DNA of 45,141 nucleotides from positions 9,561-54,701 of the forward strand of contig WASQ01000028.1 of NCBI GenBank assembly GCA_009712185.1. The letters run 5' to 3'. Under the pieces are notes generated by a model. The model made no database searches and was not told where the DNA came from. It was given only the letters and a program-made list of their open reading frames with translations. Both the position numbers and the translations under genes were made by a program. Below are positions 26,938 through 35,424 of this stretch, one piece after another (position 1 is the first letter of the stretch; each line of letters opens with the position of its first letter). The stretch comes from Telmatospirillum sp. (GTDB lineage: Bacteria > Pseudomonadota > Alphaproteobacteria > Rhodospirillales > Magnetospirillaceae).

Positions 26938-26966
26938 GTGTCATAACCGGATCCTGGGGCTACAAT
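26938..26966 (+). promoter_or_regulatory. Candidate tatABC promoter
   Basis: GTGTCA (26938-26943) and TACAAT (26961-26966) are 17 bp apart in the 221-bp gap between scpB and tatA. A small hairpin (CGACC/GGTCG, 26885-26897) right after the scpB stop may help end the previous transcript. A second weaker pair, TTGCCC-N17-GATGAT, lies closer to tatA. The leader from the first candidate would be about 130 nt. Confidence 0.35.
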
Positions 26967-27103
26967 GACGCCAAAATCGCCGCCTTCGGGCGGCGCGTTT
27001 CCGTCGGGGTCGATTTGCACGAGCGGGCATTGCCCCTTGAAGTTTCTTTTGCGATGATCCGGCTCTTCGCCGGGTCGGCGGTGGTTCAGGAGGCGTCAGT
27101 AAC

Positions 27104-27343
27104 ATGGGTTCTTTCAGCATTTGGCATTGGATCATCGTCCTTGCCATCGTCCTGTTGTTGTTCGGTACCGGCCGGGTGTCCAACCTGATGGGCGACCTTG
27201 CCAAGGGTGTGAAGGCCTTCAAGAAGGGATTACAGGAAGACGAGGGCGACCAGAACCCGGCGTCCGGACAGCCGAAGGTTTTGACCGCCGATGCCGCCAA
27301 GCCCTCCGCCACGGCAGACAAGGACGAAGCGGTCAAGCATTGA
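27104..27343 (+). CDS. tatA: Sec-independent protein translocase subunit TatA
   Basis: TatA polymerises to form the twin-arginine translocation pore for folded proteins. The 79 residues show the short N-terminal membrane helix ([20 protein letters not shown]), the hinge and amphipathic helix [20 protein letters not shown], and a hydrophilic tail. The hydrophobic-FGTGR-helix layout is diagnostic. ATG at 27104, with AGGAGG about 10 nt upstream. First gene of tatABC. Confidence 0.96.
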   Translation: MGSFSIWHWIIVLAIVLLLFGTGRVSNLMGDLAKGVKAFKKGLQEDEGDQNPASGQPKVLTADAAKPSATADKDEAVKH

Positions 27344-27373
27344 TCGCCGGACCATCCCGCGGAGAGTGCGCAT

Positions 27374-27886
27374 ATGTTCGATATCGCATGGTCTGAGCTG
27401 GCGTTGATCGGCGCGGTTGCGCTTGTCGTCATCGGACCCAAGGATCTGCCTAAGGTCATGCGTGTCATGGGGCAGTGGACGCGCAAGGCACGCCTGCTGG
27501 CGAACGAATTCCAGCACAATTTCGACGAGATGGTTCGTCAGGCGGATCTGGAGGATGTCCGTCGGCAGGTGCAGGCGGTCAATCCTGTCAATCTTGAGGC
27601 CAACCTGAAGGCGAAGGTGGAGTCCATGGTGGACGCCAAGGGGATCGCCGCCGCGATGACGATCGATCCCGCGGCGGCCGCTGCTGCGACAGCCACCCCC
27701 GCGCCGGCCGGGGCCATGGCGGCAGAGGGCGCGTCCGTTACCAGTGACGACACCGGCGCCGTTCCGCCGCCGGTGTCGATCCCGGCGGACCCGGCCTCAG
27801 AAGTCGCCGTTCCCCTGGCGGCGGCTCCGGCGCCGGCCGCGACCGTCCCAGGCGAGGCGTCTCACACAACCGGACCACAGTCGTGA
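27374..27886 (+). CDS. tatB: Sec-independent protein translocase subunit TatB
   Basis: TatB forms the receptor complex with TatC. The 170 residues begin MFDIAWSELALIGAVALVVI and continue GPKDLPKVMRVMGQWTRKAR with an amphipathic helix and coiled region; Glu8 in the membrane helix and the GPKDLP turn mark it as TatB. The C-terminal half (after about residue 95) is Ala/Pro/Thr-rich and low-complexity. The stop overlaps the GTG start of tatC (GTGA). Confidence 0.96.
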   Translation: MFDIAWSELALIGAVALVVIGPKDLPKVMRVMGQWTRKARLLANEFQHNFDEMVRQADLEDVRRQVQAVNPVNLEANLKAKVESMVDAKGIAAAMTIDPAAAAAATATPAPAGAMAAEGASVTSDDTGAVPPPVSIPADPASEVAVPLAAAPAPAATVPGEASHTTGPQS

Positions 27887-28707
27887 GTGAAGATCCCAAT
27901 GACAACAAGATGCCCTTGATGGAGCATCTGATTGAGTTGCGCAAACGGCTGCTGATCTCGTCCATTGCGTTTATCGCCGCCTTTATCCTGTGTTATTTCT
28001 TCTCCCAGCAGATATACGGATTTCTTGAGAAGCCTCTGGCCGATATCCTGGCGACCCACGGCAGCAACAGGCGCATGATCTATACCGCGCCGACCGAGGC
28101 TTTTTTCACCTTCCTGCAGGTCGCCGCCTTCGCCGCCGCCTTTTTGTGCTTCCCGATCTGGGCCGGCCAGTTGTGGGCTTTCATCGCCCCCGGCCTTTAC
28201 AAGCAGGAAAAGAAGGCCTTCGCGCCGTTCCTGCTGGCTACGCCTGTCCTGTTTCTGTGCGGCGCGGCAACGGTTTACTTTCTGGTCCTGCCCATGGCGC
28301 TCCGCTTTTTCCTGTCGTTCGAATCCTTTGGAACCGGCGTCGGGGGCGAACTGCCGATTCAGCTTGAGGCCAAGGTCGGCGAGTATCTGTCGCTGGTCAT
28401 GAAGCTGATTTTCGCGTTCGGCGTCGCCTATCAGTTGCCGGTTCTGTTGACCCTTCTTGCCAGGGTTGGCATCATCACATCCAAGGATCTGGTGGCCAAG
28501 CGACGCTATGCCATCGTCGGCGTGTTCGTGGTTGCCGCCATTCTCACCCCGCCCGATATCGCAAGCCAGCTCAGTCTGGCCCTGCCGATGCTGTTGCTCT
28601 ACGAGATCTCGATCTTCGCCTGCCGATGGGTCGAACGGGGACGCCGCGAGGTGGAGGAGGCGGTGCCCGAGGATCCGGTCGAAGAGACCGACTTCAACGC
28701 CGGTTGA
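27883..28707 (+). CDS. tatC: Sec-independent protein translocase subunit TatC
   Basis: The core twin-arginine signal receptor. The 274 residues have the N-terminal MPLMEHLIELRKRLLISSIA with the conserved HLxELR motif, six membrane spans, the periplasmic loop with YTAPTEAFFTFLQVAAFAAA, the FAFGVAYQLPVLLTLLARVG segment and ILTPPDIASQLSLALPMLLL. The charged tail (EVEEAVPEDPVEETDFNAG) is cytoplasmic. GTG start at 27883 translationally coupled to tatB. Confidence 0.97.
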   Translation: MSEDPNDNKMPLMEHLIELRKRLLISSIAFIAAFILCYFFSQQIYGFLEKPLADILATHGSNRRMIYTAPTEAFFTFLQVAAFAAAFLCFPIWAGQLWAFIAPGLYKQEKKAFAPFLLATPVLFLCGAATVYFLVLPMALRFFLSFESFGTGVGGELPIQLEAKVGEYLSLVMKLIFAFGVAYQLPVLLTLLARVGIITSKDLVAKRRYAIVGVFVVAAILTPPDIASQLSLALPMLLLYEISIFACRWVERGRREVEEAVPEDPVEETDFNAG

Positions 28708-28735
28708 CGATCCCGTTCACGGCCGGGCCGGCGTC

Positions 28736-28764
28736 TTGCCGGAAGGATCTGGCCGTTTTATAAA
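28736..28764 (+). promoter_or_regulatory. Candidate serS promoter overlapping a small hairpin
   Basis: TTGCCG (28736-28741), 17-bp spacer, TATAAA (28759-28764); the leader to ATG 28822 would be about 50 nt. The same stretch holds CCGGC-GTCTT-GCCGG (28728-28742) nested in ACGGCC/GGCCGT (28719-28724 with 28751-28756) followed by TTTTAT, which could be the tatC terminator. The two readings are not exclusive. Confidence 0.5.
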
Positions 28765-28821
28765 CAGCGCGCCGTCCCTGGCTTTCGCCAGTGGGCGATG
28801 CCGTTTCGCCATAGGAAGACC

Positions 28822-30099
28822 ATGCACGATATCAAGTTGATCCGGGACAACCCGCAAGCTTTCGACGAAGCCCTGGCGCGCCGTGGCTTGCCGCCGTCCG
28901 CGGCGCGCATCCTTGAACACGATCAGCGCCGTCGCGCTGCCCAGACCGCGTTCCAGGAGGCCCAGTCCCGGCGCAATGAGGTGTCCCGTCAGGTCGGCGT
29001 GGTGAAGAAGCAGGGCGGCGACGCCCAGGCACTGATGGAGGAGGTGGCGGCGCTCAAGGACCGCATCGCCGCCGCCGAAGCCGGGGAGCGCGACGCCGCT
29101 CAGGCCATCGACAGGCTGCTGCTGGCGATTCCCAATCTGCCGGCGGAGGACGTGCCGGACGGTCCCGACGAGACCGCCAATGTCGAATTGCGACGGGTCG
29201 GGACGCCGCGGCAGTTCGATTTCGAGCCGCTGCAGCATGACGCCATCGGCGCCAAGCTGGGGATGATGGACTTCGAGGCCGCGGCCAAGCTGTCGGGCGC
29301 CCGCTTCGTGGTTCTGAAGGACAAGCTGGCGCGTCTTGAGCGCGCGCTGGGCGCGTTCATGCTCGATCTTCAGACGGGGGAACATGGCTATCAGGAGGTC
29401 AATCCCCCCCTCCTGGTGCGCGACGATCCCCTGTACGGAACCGGCCAGCTTCCGAAGTTCGGCGAGGATCTTTTCCGTGTCAACACGGGCCATTGGCTGA
29501 TCCCGACGGCCGAAGTGCCGCTGACCAATCTGGTCTATGGCGATCTGCTGGACGAGGCGCGTCTGCCGATCCGCATGACCGCGCAGACCCCCTGCTTCCG
29601 CTCCGAGGCGGGGGCCGCCGGCAAGGACACCCGCGGCATGATCCGCATGCATCAGTTCACCAAGGTCGAACTGGTCAGCATCGCCCATCCCGATCAGTCC
29701 GCCGAGGAGCATGAGAGGATGACCGCCTGCGCCGAGGAGGTGCTGAAGCGCCTGGGACTGCCTTACCGGGTGATCGTGCTCTGCACCGGCGACATGGGGT
29801 TCAGCTCGCGCAAGACCTATGACATCGAGGTCTGGCTGCCGGCTCAGAACACTTACCGCGAAATTTCGAGCTGCTCCAACTGCGGCGATTTCCAGGCGCG
29901 GCGCATGAACGCGCGCTTCCGTCCCGCCGGTGGCAAGAATACCCGCTTCGTTCATACCCTGAACGGGTCGGGGCTCGCGGTCGGCCGGACCCTGGTGGCG
30001 GTGCTCGAAAACTATCAGCAGGCCGACGGCAGCGTCGTCATTCCCGAAGTCTTGCGGCCCTATATGAGGGGCGAGGATGTGATCCGTGCCAATGTTTGA
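28822..30099 (+). CDS. serS: Seryl-tRNA synthetase SerS
   Basis: Charges tRNA-Ser (and tRNA-Sec where present). From ATG at 28822 (AGGA upstream) the protein has 425 residues, with [20 protein letters not shown], a long antiparallel coiled-coil tRNA-binding arm (about 30-100), and the class II core: motif 2 [20 protein letters not shown] followed by MHQFTKVEL, the serine-binding [20 protein letters not shown] and motif 3 [19 protein letters not shown]. An in-frame upstream start at 28798 adds eight residues and is less likely. The stop lies inside the start of surE. Confidence 0.97.
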   Translation: MHDIKLIRDNPQAFDEALARRGLPPSAARILEHDQRRRAAQTAFQEAQSRRNEVSRQVGVVKKQGGDAQALMEEVAALKDRIAAAEAGERDAAQAIDRLLLAIPNLPAEDVPDGPDETANVELRRVGTPRQFDFEPLQHDAIGAKLGMMDFEAAAKLSGARFVVLKDKLARLERALGAFMLDLQTGEHGYQEVNPPLLVRDDPLYGTGQLPKFGEDLFRVNTGHWLIPTAEVPLTNLVYGDLLDEARLPIRMTAQTPCFRSEAGAAGKDTRGMIRMHQFTKVELVSIAHPDQSAEEHERMTACAEEVLKRLGLPYRVIVLCTGDMGFSSRKTYDIEVWLPAQNTYREISSCSNCGDFQARRMNARFRPAGGKNTRFVHTLNGSGLAVGRTLVAVLENYQQADGSVVIPEVLRPYMRGEDVIRANV

Positions 30100-30874
30100 A
30101 GCGATTCCAGACCTGTCCAAGGCGCGAATTCTTGTCTCCAACGACGACGGGATCGAAGCCCAGGGCATCAAGGTGCTGGAGCGGATCGCCCGCAGCCTGT
30201 CGCCGGACGTCTGGGTTGTGGCGCCGTCCTCCGAACAAAGCGCCGTGGCTCATTCGCTGACCGTGCGCCGGCCGCTCCGGATCATCCGGCACGGGCCCCG
30301 TCATTTCGCCGTCGACGGAACGCCGACCGACAGCGTCCTGCTGGGCGTCCGGCAGATCCTGGCCGACAGGCGCCCGGACCTTGTCCTGTCGGGTGTCAAT
30401 CGCGGTTGCAACATGGCCGACGACGTCACCTATTCGGGAACGGTCGCCGCCGCGATGGAGGGAACGCTTCTGGGGGTCCCTTCCATCGCCCTGTCGCAGC
30501 AGTTCACGGGGGACGAGGCGGTGCGGTGGGATACGGCAGAGCATTGGGCGCCCGACATCATCCGCCGCGTGACAGCCGTCGGCTGGCCGGACAATGTTCT
30601 GATCAATGTCAATTTCCCGGACCTTCCCGTCCTTGAGATCTCGGGCGTCGATATCGTCCGGCAGGGGAAACGCCGGATCGGCGACGAACTGACGGAGCGG
30701 ATCGATCCGCGCGGCCAGCCCTATTACTGGGTCGGGGGACAACGCGTCGAGGAGCAGGGGGAGCCCGGAACCGATCTCGCCGCCACGGCGGGGGGGCGGA
30801 TCGCGGTGACACCGCTGTGCGTCGATTTCACCTCTTTTGATTCCATGGACCGCCTCTCCTCGGCATTTCAATGA
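30086..30874 (+). CDS. surE: 5'/3'-nucleotidase SurE
   Basis: A metal-dependent phosphatase acting on nucleoside monophosphates and possibly polyphosphate. The 262 residues carry [20 protein letters not shown] with the two metal-binding Asp, the Ser ligand in [28 protein letters not shown], and the Asn ligand in [20 protein letters not shown] followed by [12 protein letters not shown] at 30086 (GAGG 9 nt upstream) or ATG at 30092 may start it; both overlap serS. The stop overlaps pcm (ATGA). Confidence 0.95.
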   Translation: MPMFEAIPDLSKARILVSNDDGIEAQGIKVLERIARSLSPDVWVVAPSSEQSAVAHSLTVRRPLRIIRHGPRHFAVDGTPTDSVLLGVRQILADRRPDLVLSGVNRGCNMADDVTYSGTVAAAMEGTLLGVPSIALSQQFTGDEAVRWDTAEHWAPDIIRRVTAVGWPDNVLINVNFPDLPVLEISGVDIVRQGKRRIGDELTERIDPRGQPYYWVGGQRVEEQGEPGTDLAATAGGRIAVTPLCVDFTSFDSMDRLSSAFQ

Positions 30875-31509
30875 GTGGAGAGGCGCGGAAGATCCGCCTG
30901 ATCATGGAGCTGCGGCGTTCGGGTATCGCCGATACCCGGGTGCTGTCGGCGATCGAGCGGATCCCCCGCGAGGCATTCGTCCCGCAGACCTTTCAGGATC
31001 AGGCCTACGAAAACATCGCCCTGCCGATCGGCAAGGGCCAGACCGTGAGTCAGCCGCTGGTGGTGGCGCTGATGACGCAGGCGCTGGCCCCGGGCGAGCG
31101 GATGAAGGTGCTGGAAATCGGCACCGGATCCGGCTATCAGGCGGCCGTTCTCTCCAGGCTCTGCCGCCGGCTCTATACCATCGAACGTCACAAGTCCCTG
31201 CTGGTCGAGGCGGAACACCGCTTGCGCCGGCTCGGGCTGCATAATATCACCGCCAAATCCGGGGACGGCATGCGTGGCTGGCCGGAGCAGGCACCCTTCG
31301 ACCGGATCCTGGTGACGGCCGCGGCTCCGGAGATTCCGGGTCAGCTTCTGGTGCAACTGGCCGAAGGCGGCGTGATGGTTCTTCCGGTCGGCGCGCAGGG
31401 CGGGGACCAGGAGGTGCTGCGGATCCGCAAAACTGCGGGTACTCCTGAGGTGGAACGGCTTTTTCCGGTACGGTTTGTCCCCCTGTTGCCGGGAGAGGGG
31501 GAGGCGTGA
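30871..31509 (+). CDS. pcm: Protein-L-isoaspartate O-methyltransferase Pcm
   Basis: Repairs isoaspartyl residues in damaged proteins using S-adenosylmethionine. The 212 residues show IPREAFVPQTFQDQAYENIA, the substrate loop KGQTVSQPLVVALMTQAL, motif I VLEIGTGSGYQAAVLSRLCR, DGMRGWPEQAPFDRILVTAA and a Gly-rich C-terminal strand. It pairs with surE as in most proteobacteria; the 4-nt overlap implies coupled translation. Confidence 0.95.
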   Translation: MSGEARKIRLIMELRRSGIADTRVLSAIERIPREAFVPQTFQDQAYENIALPIGKGQTVSQPLVVALMTQALAPGERMKVLEIGTGSGYQAAVLSRLCRRLYTIERHKSLLVEAEHRLRRLGLHNITAKSGDGMRGWPEQAPFDRILVTAAAPEIPGQLLVQLAEGGVMVLPVGAQGGDQEVLRIRKTAGTPEVERLFPVRFVPLLPGEGEA

Positions 31510-31538
31510 GTCCGGTTCCGGAAACCGGCCTCACCCCA

Positions 31539-31567
31539 TTGAAGCGATGGGCCCGCTCATATAGTGT
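31539..31567 (+). promoter_or_regulatory. Candidate nlpD promoter giving a leaderless mRNA
   Basis: TTGAAG (31539-31544), 17-bp spacer, TAGTGT (31562-31567). The ATG at 31574 begins 6 nt after the -10, where transcription itself would start. No ribosome site fits between, so the transcript is predicted to begin at or next to the A of the start codon. Confidence 0.5.
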
Positions 31568-31573
31568 GCGGCT

Positions 31574-32977
31574 ATGAGCGCCGCTTCGACGATTTCTTTC
31601 CGGTCCCTGCATCCGGCACGCCGGATCGTCCTGTCCCTTTCACTGCTCGCGCTGGCCCTCGGCCTGAACGCCTGCGGGTCGACGACGCCCATCAGCTCCA
31701 ATGTTCCGGTGAACTATAACCAGGGCGGTTCCAAGGCGGCCGCCGCTACCGGCAGTTATACAGTGCAAAGGGGCGACACGATCTACAGCGTCGCCCGCCA
31801 GCTCAATATGTCTGTCCGGACCCTGATCGACGCCAACAATCTTCAGCCGCCGTTCCACCTGACCCCAGGCCAGGTCCTGCAAATGCCCGGCGGCGCCGGG
31901 GGCTATGTCGTCGCCAAAGACGACACGCTTCTGGGAATCGCCCGCAAGACCGGGGTGTCCTTTTCGACCCTGGCACGGCTTAATAATATGTCGCCGCCCT
32001 ATGTGGTCAAGGTCGGGCAACGCCTCAAATTGCCGGCAACGGCGGATGAGACGGCCGGTGTGCAGACGGCGCAGGCCGATACCGGGCGACCGGCGGCGGT
32101 TGCTGTCCAACCGGGTCCGGTCGCGGTGAGCGCGCCGACCCCGCTGGCGCCCCCGGTGACGTCCGGTTCCGCCTCCTCCGGCGGCTCTTCTGCGGTCATG
32201 CCGGAAAAGGCAACCGGCGGTTACAGCCCGGTGTCGGAACGCGAGAAGGCGGTTATTCCGCCGCCGCCCCCCCCACCGGCAGCGATGTCGCAGGGGCCGC
32301 AGGGACAACAGACCGCTCAGGCGGCGCCGACGCCATCGTTCCAGTCCGCGCCACCGCCGCCTCCGCCGGAACGTCCGGCGCCAGCCCAATCCGTTCAAAA
32401 CCAACCGGCGCAAAATCAGGCGGCCGTTGCCGCGGCCGGTCAGGCCCCGCAGCAGGCCTCGCCATCCCCGGCCTCCGACGTCGAAGAGGCTCCGGTGGCG
32501 GAGCAGCGGGTGGCCGCCGCGGCGTCGCCGCCACCTCCTCCTCCGCCGTCCTCGGGCAAGGGATATATCTGGCCGGTTCGGGGACAGGTGCTGTCGGAGT
32601 TCGGAACGACCGGCAAGGGGCAGCATAACGACGGTATCAATATCGCGGTTTCCCGCGGGGCTCCGGTGGTGGCCGCGCAGGACGGCGTGGTGGCCTATTC
32701 GGGAAACGAACTGCGGGGATTTGGCAATCTGCTGCTGATCAAGCACGCCGACGGCTGGATGACCGCCTATGCCCACAACGATACGTTGCTGGTGAAGCGC
32801 GGGGAGACGGTCCGGCGCGGCCAGCAGATCGCCAAGGCCGGAGACTCCGGCGGTGTGTCCCAGCCACAGCTTCATTTCGAGATCCGCCACGGGACCCGGG
32901 CCGTCGATCCCATGACATTCCTCGGCGGCAGGGCCCTGCCGGTCAGTCCGGCAGCCGACTCTCCGGACCCGGGATGA
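31574..32977 (+). CDS. nlpD: NlpD/DipM-type LysM-LytM lipoprotein, probable amidase activator
   Basis: A 467-residue envelope protein. The lipoprotein signal peptide has its lipobox LNAC with Cys34 as the lipidated residue. Two LysM peptidoglycan-binding domains follow (about 61-104, SYTVQRGDTIYSVARQLNMS; about 108-152, GYVVAKDDTLLGIARKTGVS), then a 170-residue Pro/Gln/Ala-rich linker and a LytM/M23 domain (about 325-450). Zinc ligands are degenerate: GINIA replaces the usual GxD, the first His aligns with Asn, and the HxH motif reads QLH in QPQLHFEIRHG. Like E. coli NlpD and EnvC it is therefore probably not a hydrolase but an activator of septal amidases. The gene name is by similarity. Confidence 0.88.
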   Translation: MSAASTISFRSLHPARRIVLSLSLLALALGLNACGSTTPISSNVPVNYNQGGSKAAAATGSYTVQRGDTIYSVARQLNMSVRTLIDANNLQPPFHLTPGQVLQMPGGAGGYVVAKDDTLLGIARKTGVSFSTLARLNNMSPPYVVKVGQRLKLPATADETAGVQTAQADTGRPAAVAVQPGPVAVSAPTPLAPPVTSGSASSGGSSAVMPEKATGGYSPVSEREKAVIPPPPPPPAAMSQGPQGQQTAQAAPTPSFQSAPPPPPPERPAPAQSVQNQPAQNQAAVAAAGQAPQQASPSPASDVEEAPVAEQRVAAAASPPPPPPPSSGKGYIWPVRGQVLSEFGTTGKGQHNDGINIAVSRGAPVVAAQDGVVAYSGNELRGFGNLLLIKHADGWMTAYAHNDTLLVKRGETVRRGQQIAKAGDSGGVSQPQLHFEIRHGTRAVDPMTFLGGRALPVSPAADSPDPG

Positions 32978-33037
32978 GGCAGGATCCCCGTCCGGCCGGG
33001 TGTCCCTTCTTCTTGTCGGGCAGGGAAGGGGGGCGCG

Positions 33038-33754
33038 ATGGACACAGTCAGGCGTAGCGTGCGGCGAACCTTTCACGACGAACTTCTGGACGCGCTGGGA
33101 CGCGATATCTGCACCGGCCGCTTCCAGCCGGAGGAGGTCCTTCCCGCCGAACCGGTCCTGTGCGACCGGTTCCGGGTCAGCCGCATTGTCGTGCGCGAGG
33201 CGATCAAGTCTCTGGCCGCCAAGGGTCTGGTCGAGGTCCGTCGCAAGACCGGCACCATCGTGTTGCCGCGCGACCAATGGCGACTGTTCGATCCGGATGT
33301 CATCGGCTGGCTGGCTGACGGCACCGTCGTCGATGATCGCTTCGTCGCCGATCTGATGGAACTGCGCCGGGTGATCGAGCCAGCCGCCGCAAGGCTGGCT
33401 GCCTCGAAGGCAACGGCCGGGGATCGGCAGGCCATTCGCACGGCCCTGGCGGCGATGGTCGACGCGGCGGGCGTCGCCGACCGCTATGTGCCGGCGGACC
33501 TCGCTTTCCACAGTGCGATCCTGGCCGCCTGCCACAACCAGTTCCTGTGGCAGATGCATTCCGCCCTGTCCGTGCTTCTGCGGACCAGCTTCGTGATTGC
33601 CGCGCAGGTGCCGGAAGGCCCCCGGAGATCCCTGTCGTTGCACGAGGATTTGTGCGCCGGGATCGAAAACGGGGACGCGGCCGCCGCGGAACAGGCCGTC
33701 TGGCGCCTGATCGAACGGGCGGAATGCGATCTGGCGGCGGTGGTCCGTCGCTGA
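33038..33754 (+). CDS. GntR-family (FadR/FCD) transcription regulator, DgoR-like
   Basis: A 238-residue regulator with an N-terminal winged helix (about 10-78; LCDRFRVSRIVVREAIKSLA is the recognition region), the linker WRLFDPDVIGWLADG typical of sugar-acid-responsive DgoR-like proteins, and a C-terminal FCD ligand domain (about 100-230). Three of the usual FCD metal ligands are seen (Asp154, His158 in DLAFHSAI, His202 in SLHEDL); the fourth His position reads WRLIER. It lies 463 bp upstream of the acid-sugar dehydratase operon and probably controls it via GT-N3-AC sites there. ATG at 33038 follows a purine-rich ribosome site. Confidence 0.9.
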   Translation: MDTVRRSVRRTFHDELLDALGRDICTGRFQPEEVLPAEPVLCDRFRVSRIVVREAIKSLAAKGLVEVRRKTGTIVLPRDQWRLFDPDVIGWLADGTVVDDRFVADLMELRRVIEPAAARLAASKATAGDRQAIRTALAAMVDAAGVADRYVPADLAFHSAILAACHNQFLWQMHSALSVLLRTSFVIAAQVPEGPRRSLSLHEDLCAGIENGDAAAAEQAVWRLIERAECDLAAVVRR

Positions 33755-34147
33755 TTGGGCAGCGGACTCCGGCAGCCTGGAGCAATCCGTCAGAGCCCGC
33801 GACCCTCCGTCGCACCGCGCCATCTGATTTCCTGCGGGAGTAGGGCTGGCATCCGGGCTTGTGAAAAAACAGGGACACAGGCCTTCGTGCCGGTGTTCAG
33901 GCGAAGCCGGCGGTGAGAAAACTCCGCCGTTTCCGTGGCGGACTCCGGCAGGGGCGGCGGAGCCACGGGTGGATTCCTTTCACACGCTTTCCCGCCCGGC
34001 CCCTGCATGGCATCGGCCCCTGCACGGCAGCGGCGGAAAAGCATGATTTGCGGCGTTGCCGAACGGCGGAGGACGCCCGCCCCACTCCCGGCCCCTGGAA
34101 CGACGTGTCAGAGCCCGCGCAAATGTAGTGACCGGGGATCTCCGGCC
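33755..34147. other. Repeat-rich non-coding stretch between regulator and dehydratase genes
   Basis: Most of a 463-bp gap. GCGGACTCCGGCAG occurs twice (33762-33775 and 33938-33951). GTCAGAGCCCGCG occurs twice (33789-33801 and 34107-34119), and the roughly 20 bp upstream of each copy are also partly alike. A 17-bp unit is tandemly repeated (33997-34013 and 34014-34030, 15 of 17 identical). TCCGCC/GGCGGA forms a small hairpin near 33925-33945. No convincing gene was found; short frames are Arg/Pro/Gly-rich. Confidence 0.7.
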
Positions 34148-34182
34148 TTGTCTTTACGTTAAACATCATACGTGATACGAAT
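34148..34182 (+). promoter_or_regulatory. GntR/FadR-type operator and promoter region of the dehydratase operon
   Basis: The sequence 34168-34182 is an imperfect palindrome AT-N-CGT-N3-ACG-N-AT, centred on GT-GAT-AC. This fits the TnGTnnnACnA consensus of FadR-subfamily GntR operators. A second GT-N3-AC core (GTTAAAC, 34158-34164) lies 14 bp upstream. Weak promoter elements (TTTACG 34153-34158, N17, TACGAA 34176-34181) overlap both sites, as expected for repression. The nearby DgoR-like regulator at 33038 is the obvious candidate to bind here; this is inferred. Confidence 0.5.
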
Positions 34183-34217
34183 GAGAAAACCTCCACAGAC
34201 AGGGACACGTCCTCTCC

Positions 34218-35414
34218 ATGAAGATCACGGCTCTCGAAACGCTCCGGACGGAGGAGTTCTCGAACGTCCTCTGGGTCCGGGTTCATACCGACGCGGGGCT
34301 GGTCGGGCTTGGCGAAACCTTTTATGGCGCCCGGTCTGTCCAGGCCCATATTCATGACGTGCTGGCCGGTCGGCTGCTGGGGCGCGATCCCCTGCGGATC
34401 GAGGCCATCAACCGGGACATGGTCAATCTGCCGATGGCCCAGTCGTCGACCGGCGCGGAATATCGCGCCGCCTCGGCCATCGATATCGCGCTTTGGGATC
34501 TGTTCGGGAAAGCCTGCGGGCAGCCGGTCCACCAGATGCTGGGCGGGCTTTGTCATGATCGCGTCCGGGTCTACAACACCTGCGCCGGTTACGGTTATGT
34601 ACGGTCCAACCGGATCCGGCCGGTCGATACCTGGAATTTCTCCTCGGACGGCCCCTATGAGGATCTTCAGGCCTTCATGACCGATGCCGGCGCCCTGGCC
34701 GAGTCTTTGCTGGAGCAGGGGGTAACCGGCATGAAGATCTGGCCGTTCGATCCGGCGGCCATCGCCAATAACGGGCTGTTCATCACCGCGGAACAGATGA
34801 GGGACGCGGTCCGTCCTTTCGAGCAGATCCGCAAGGCGGTTGGGGATCGCATGGAGATCATGGTCGAGTTCCACTGCCTGTGGAACCTGCCGACCGCCAA
34901 AAAGATCGCCAAGGTCCTCGAAGACTATGCGCCGACCTGGTACGAGGACCCGATCCGCATGAATTCTCCCCAGGCGCTTGCGGAATATGCGCGCTCCACC
35001 GACGTCTGGGTCTGCGCCAGTGAAACTTTGGGATCGCGCTGGCCCTACAAGGACATGCTGGAGAAGGACGCCACCCATGTGGTGATGGCGGACCTCTGCT
35101 GGACCGGCGGCCTGACGGAAGGACGCAAGATCGCGGCCCTGGCCGAAACATGGCACCGTCCTTTCGCCCCTCACGACTGCACCGGCCCGGTGGGATTCAT
35201 CGCCGCCGTCCATGCGTCCCTGAGCCAGCCCAACACCCTGATCCAGGAGTCCGTGCGCGCCTTCTACACGGGCTGGTACAAGGAACTGGTCACGGCGGTG
35301 CCCCGGATCGAGAACGGCTATGTCTACCCGATGGAGGGAGCGGGACTGGGCGTCGAATTGTTGCCCGAGGTTTTCCAGCGCTCCGATCTGCATGTCGAGC
35401 GCAGCGAATTGTGA
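34218..35414 (+). CDS. Enolase-superfamily acid-sugar dehydratase (mandelate racemase group)
   Basis: A 398-residue protein with the capping domain (1-125) and TIM-barrel of the mandelate racemase group. Predicted Mg2+ ligands are Glu217 (MVEFHCLW), Glu243 (WYEDPI) and Glu269 (CASETLG). His319 (FAPHDCTG) with Asp292 forms the catalytic dyad, and His219 in the E-F-H pattern resembles the acid catalyst of galactonate and gluconate dehydratases. It should therefore convert an aldonic acid to a 2-keto-3-deoxy acid; the substrate is not determined. The Shine-Dalgarno is poor (AGGGA about 13 nt before the ATG). Followed 10 bp later by a dehydrogenase gene. Confidence 0.88.
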   Translation: MKITALETLRTEEFSNVLWVRVHTDAGLVGLGETFYGARSVQAHIHDVLAGRLLGRDPLRIEAINRDMVNLPMAQSSTGAEYRAASAIDIALWDLFGKACGQPVHQMLGGLCHDRVRVYNTCAGYGYVRSNRIRPVDTWNFSSDGPYEDLQAFMTDAGALAESLLEQGVTGMKIWPFDPAAIANNGLFITAEQMRDAVRPFEQIRKAVGDRMEIMVEFHCLWNLPTAKKIAKVLEDYAPTWYEDPIRMNSPQALAEYARSTDVWVCASETLGSRWPYKDMLEKDATHVVMADLCWTGGLTEGRKIAALAETWHRPFAPHDCTGPVGFIAAVHASLSQPNTLIQESVRAFYTGWYKELVTAVPRIENGYVYPMEGAGLGVELLPEVFQRSDLHVERSEL

Positions 35415-35424
35415 GGAGAGAGGA

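Noticed and set aside
31640-33823. 727-codon open frame on the minus strand opposite nlpD and the GntR gene
   Set aside because: It is antisense to two clearly real genes and reads as Arg/Gly/Pro/His-rich sequence with no family motifs; such shadows arise from strong GC codon bias.
33861-34046. Short plus-strand frame in the repeat-rich gap
   Set aside because: 61 codons of low-complexity sequence, no ribosome site, coincides with direct repeats.
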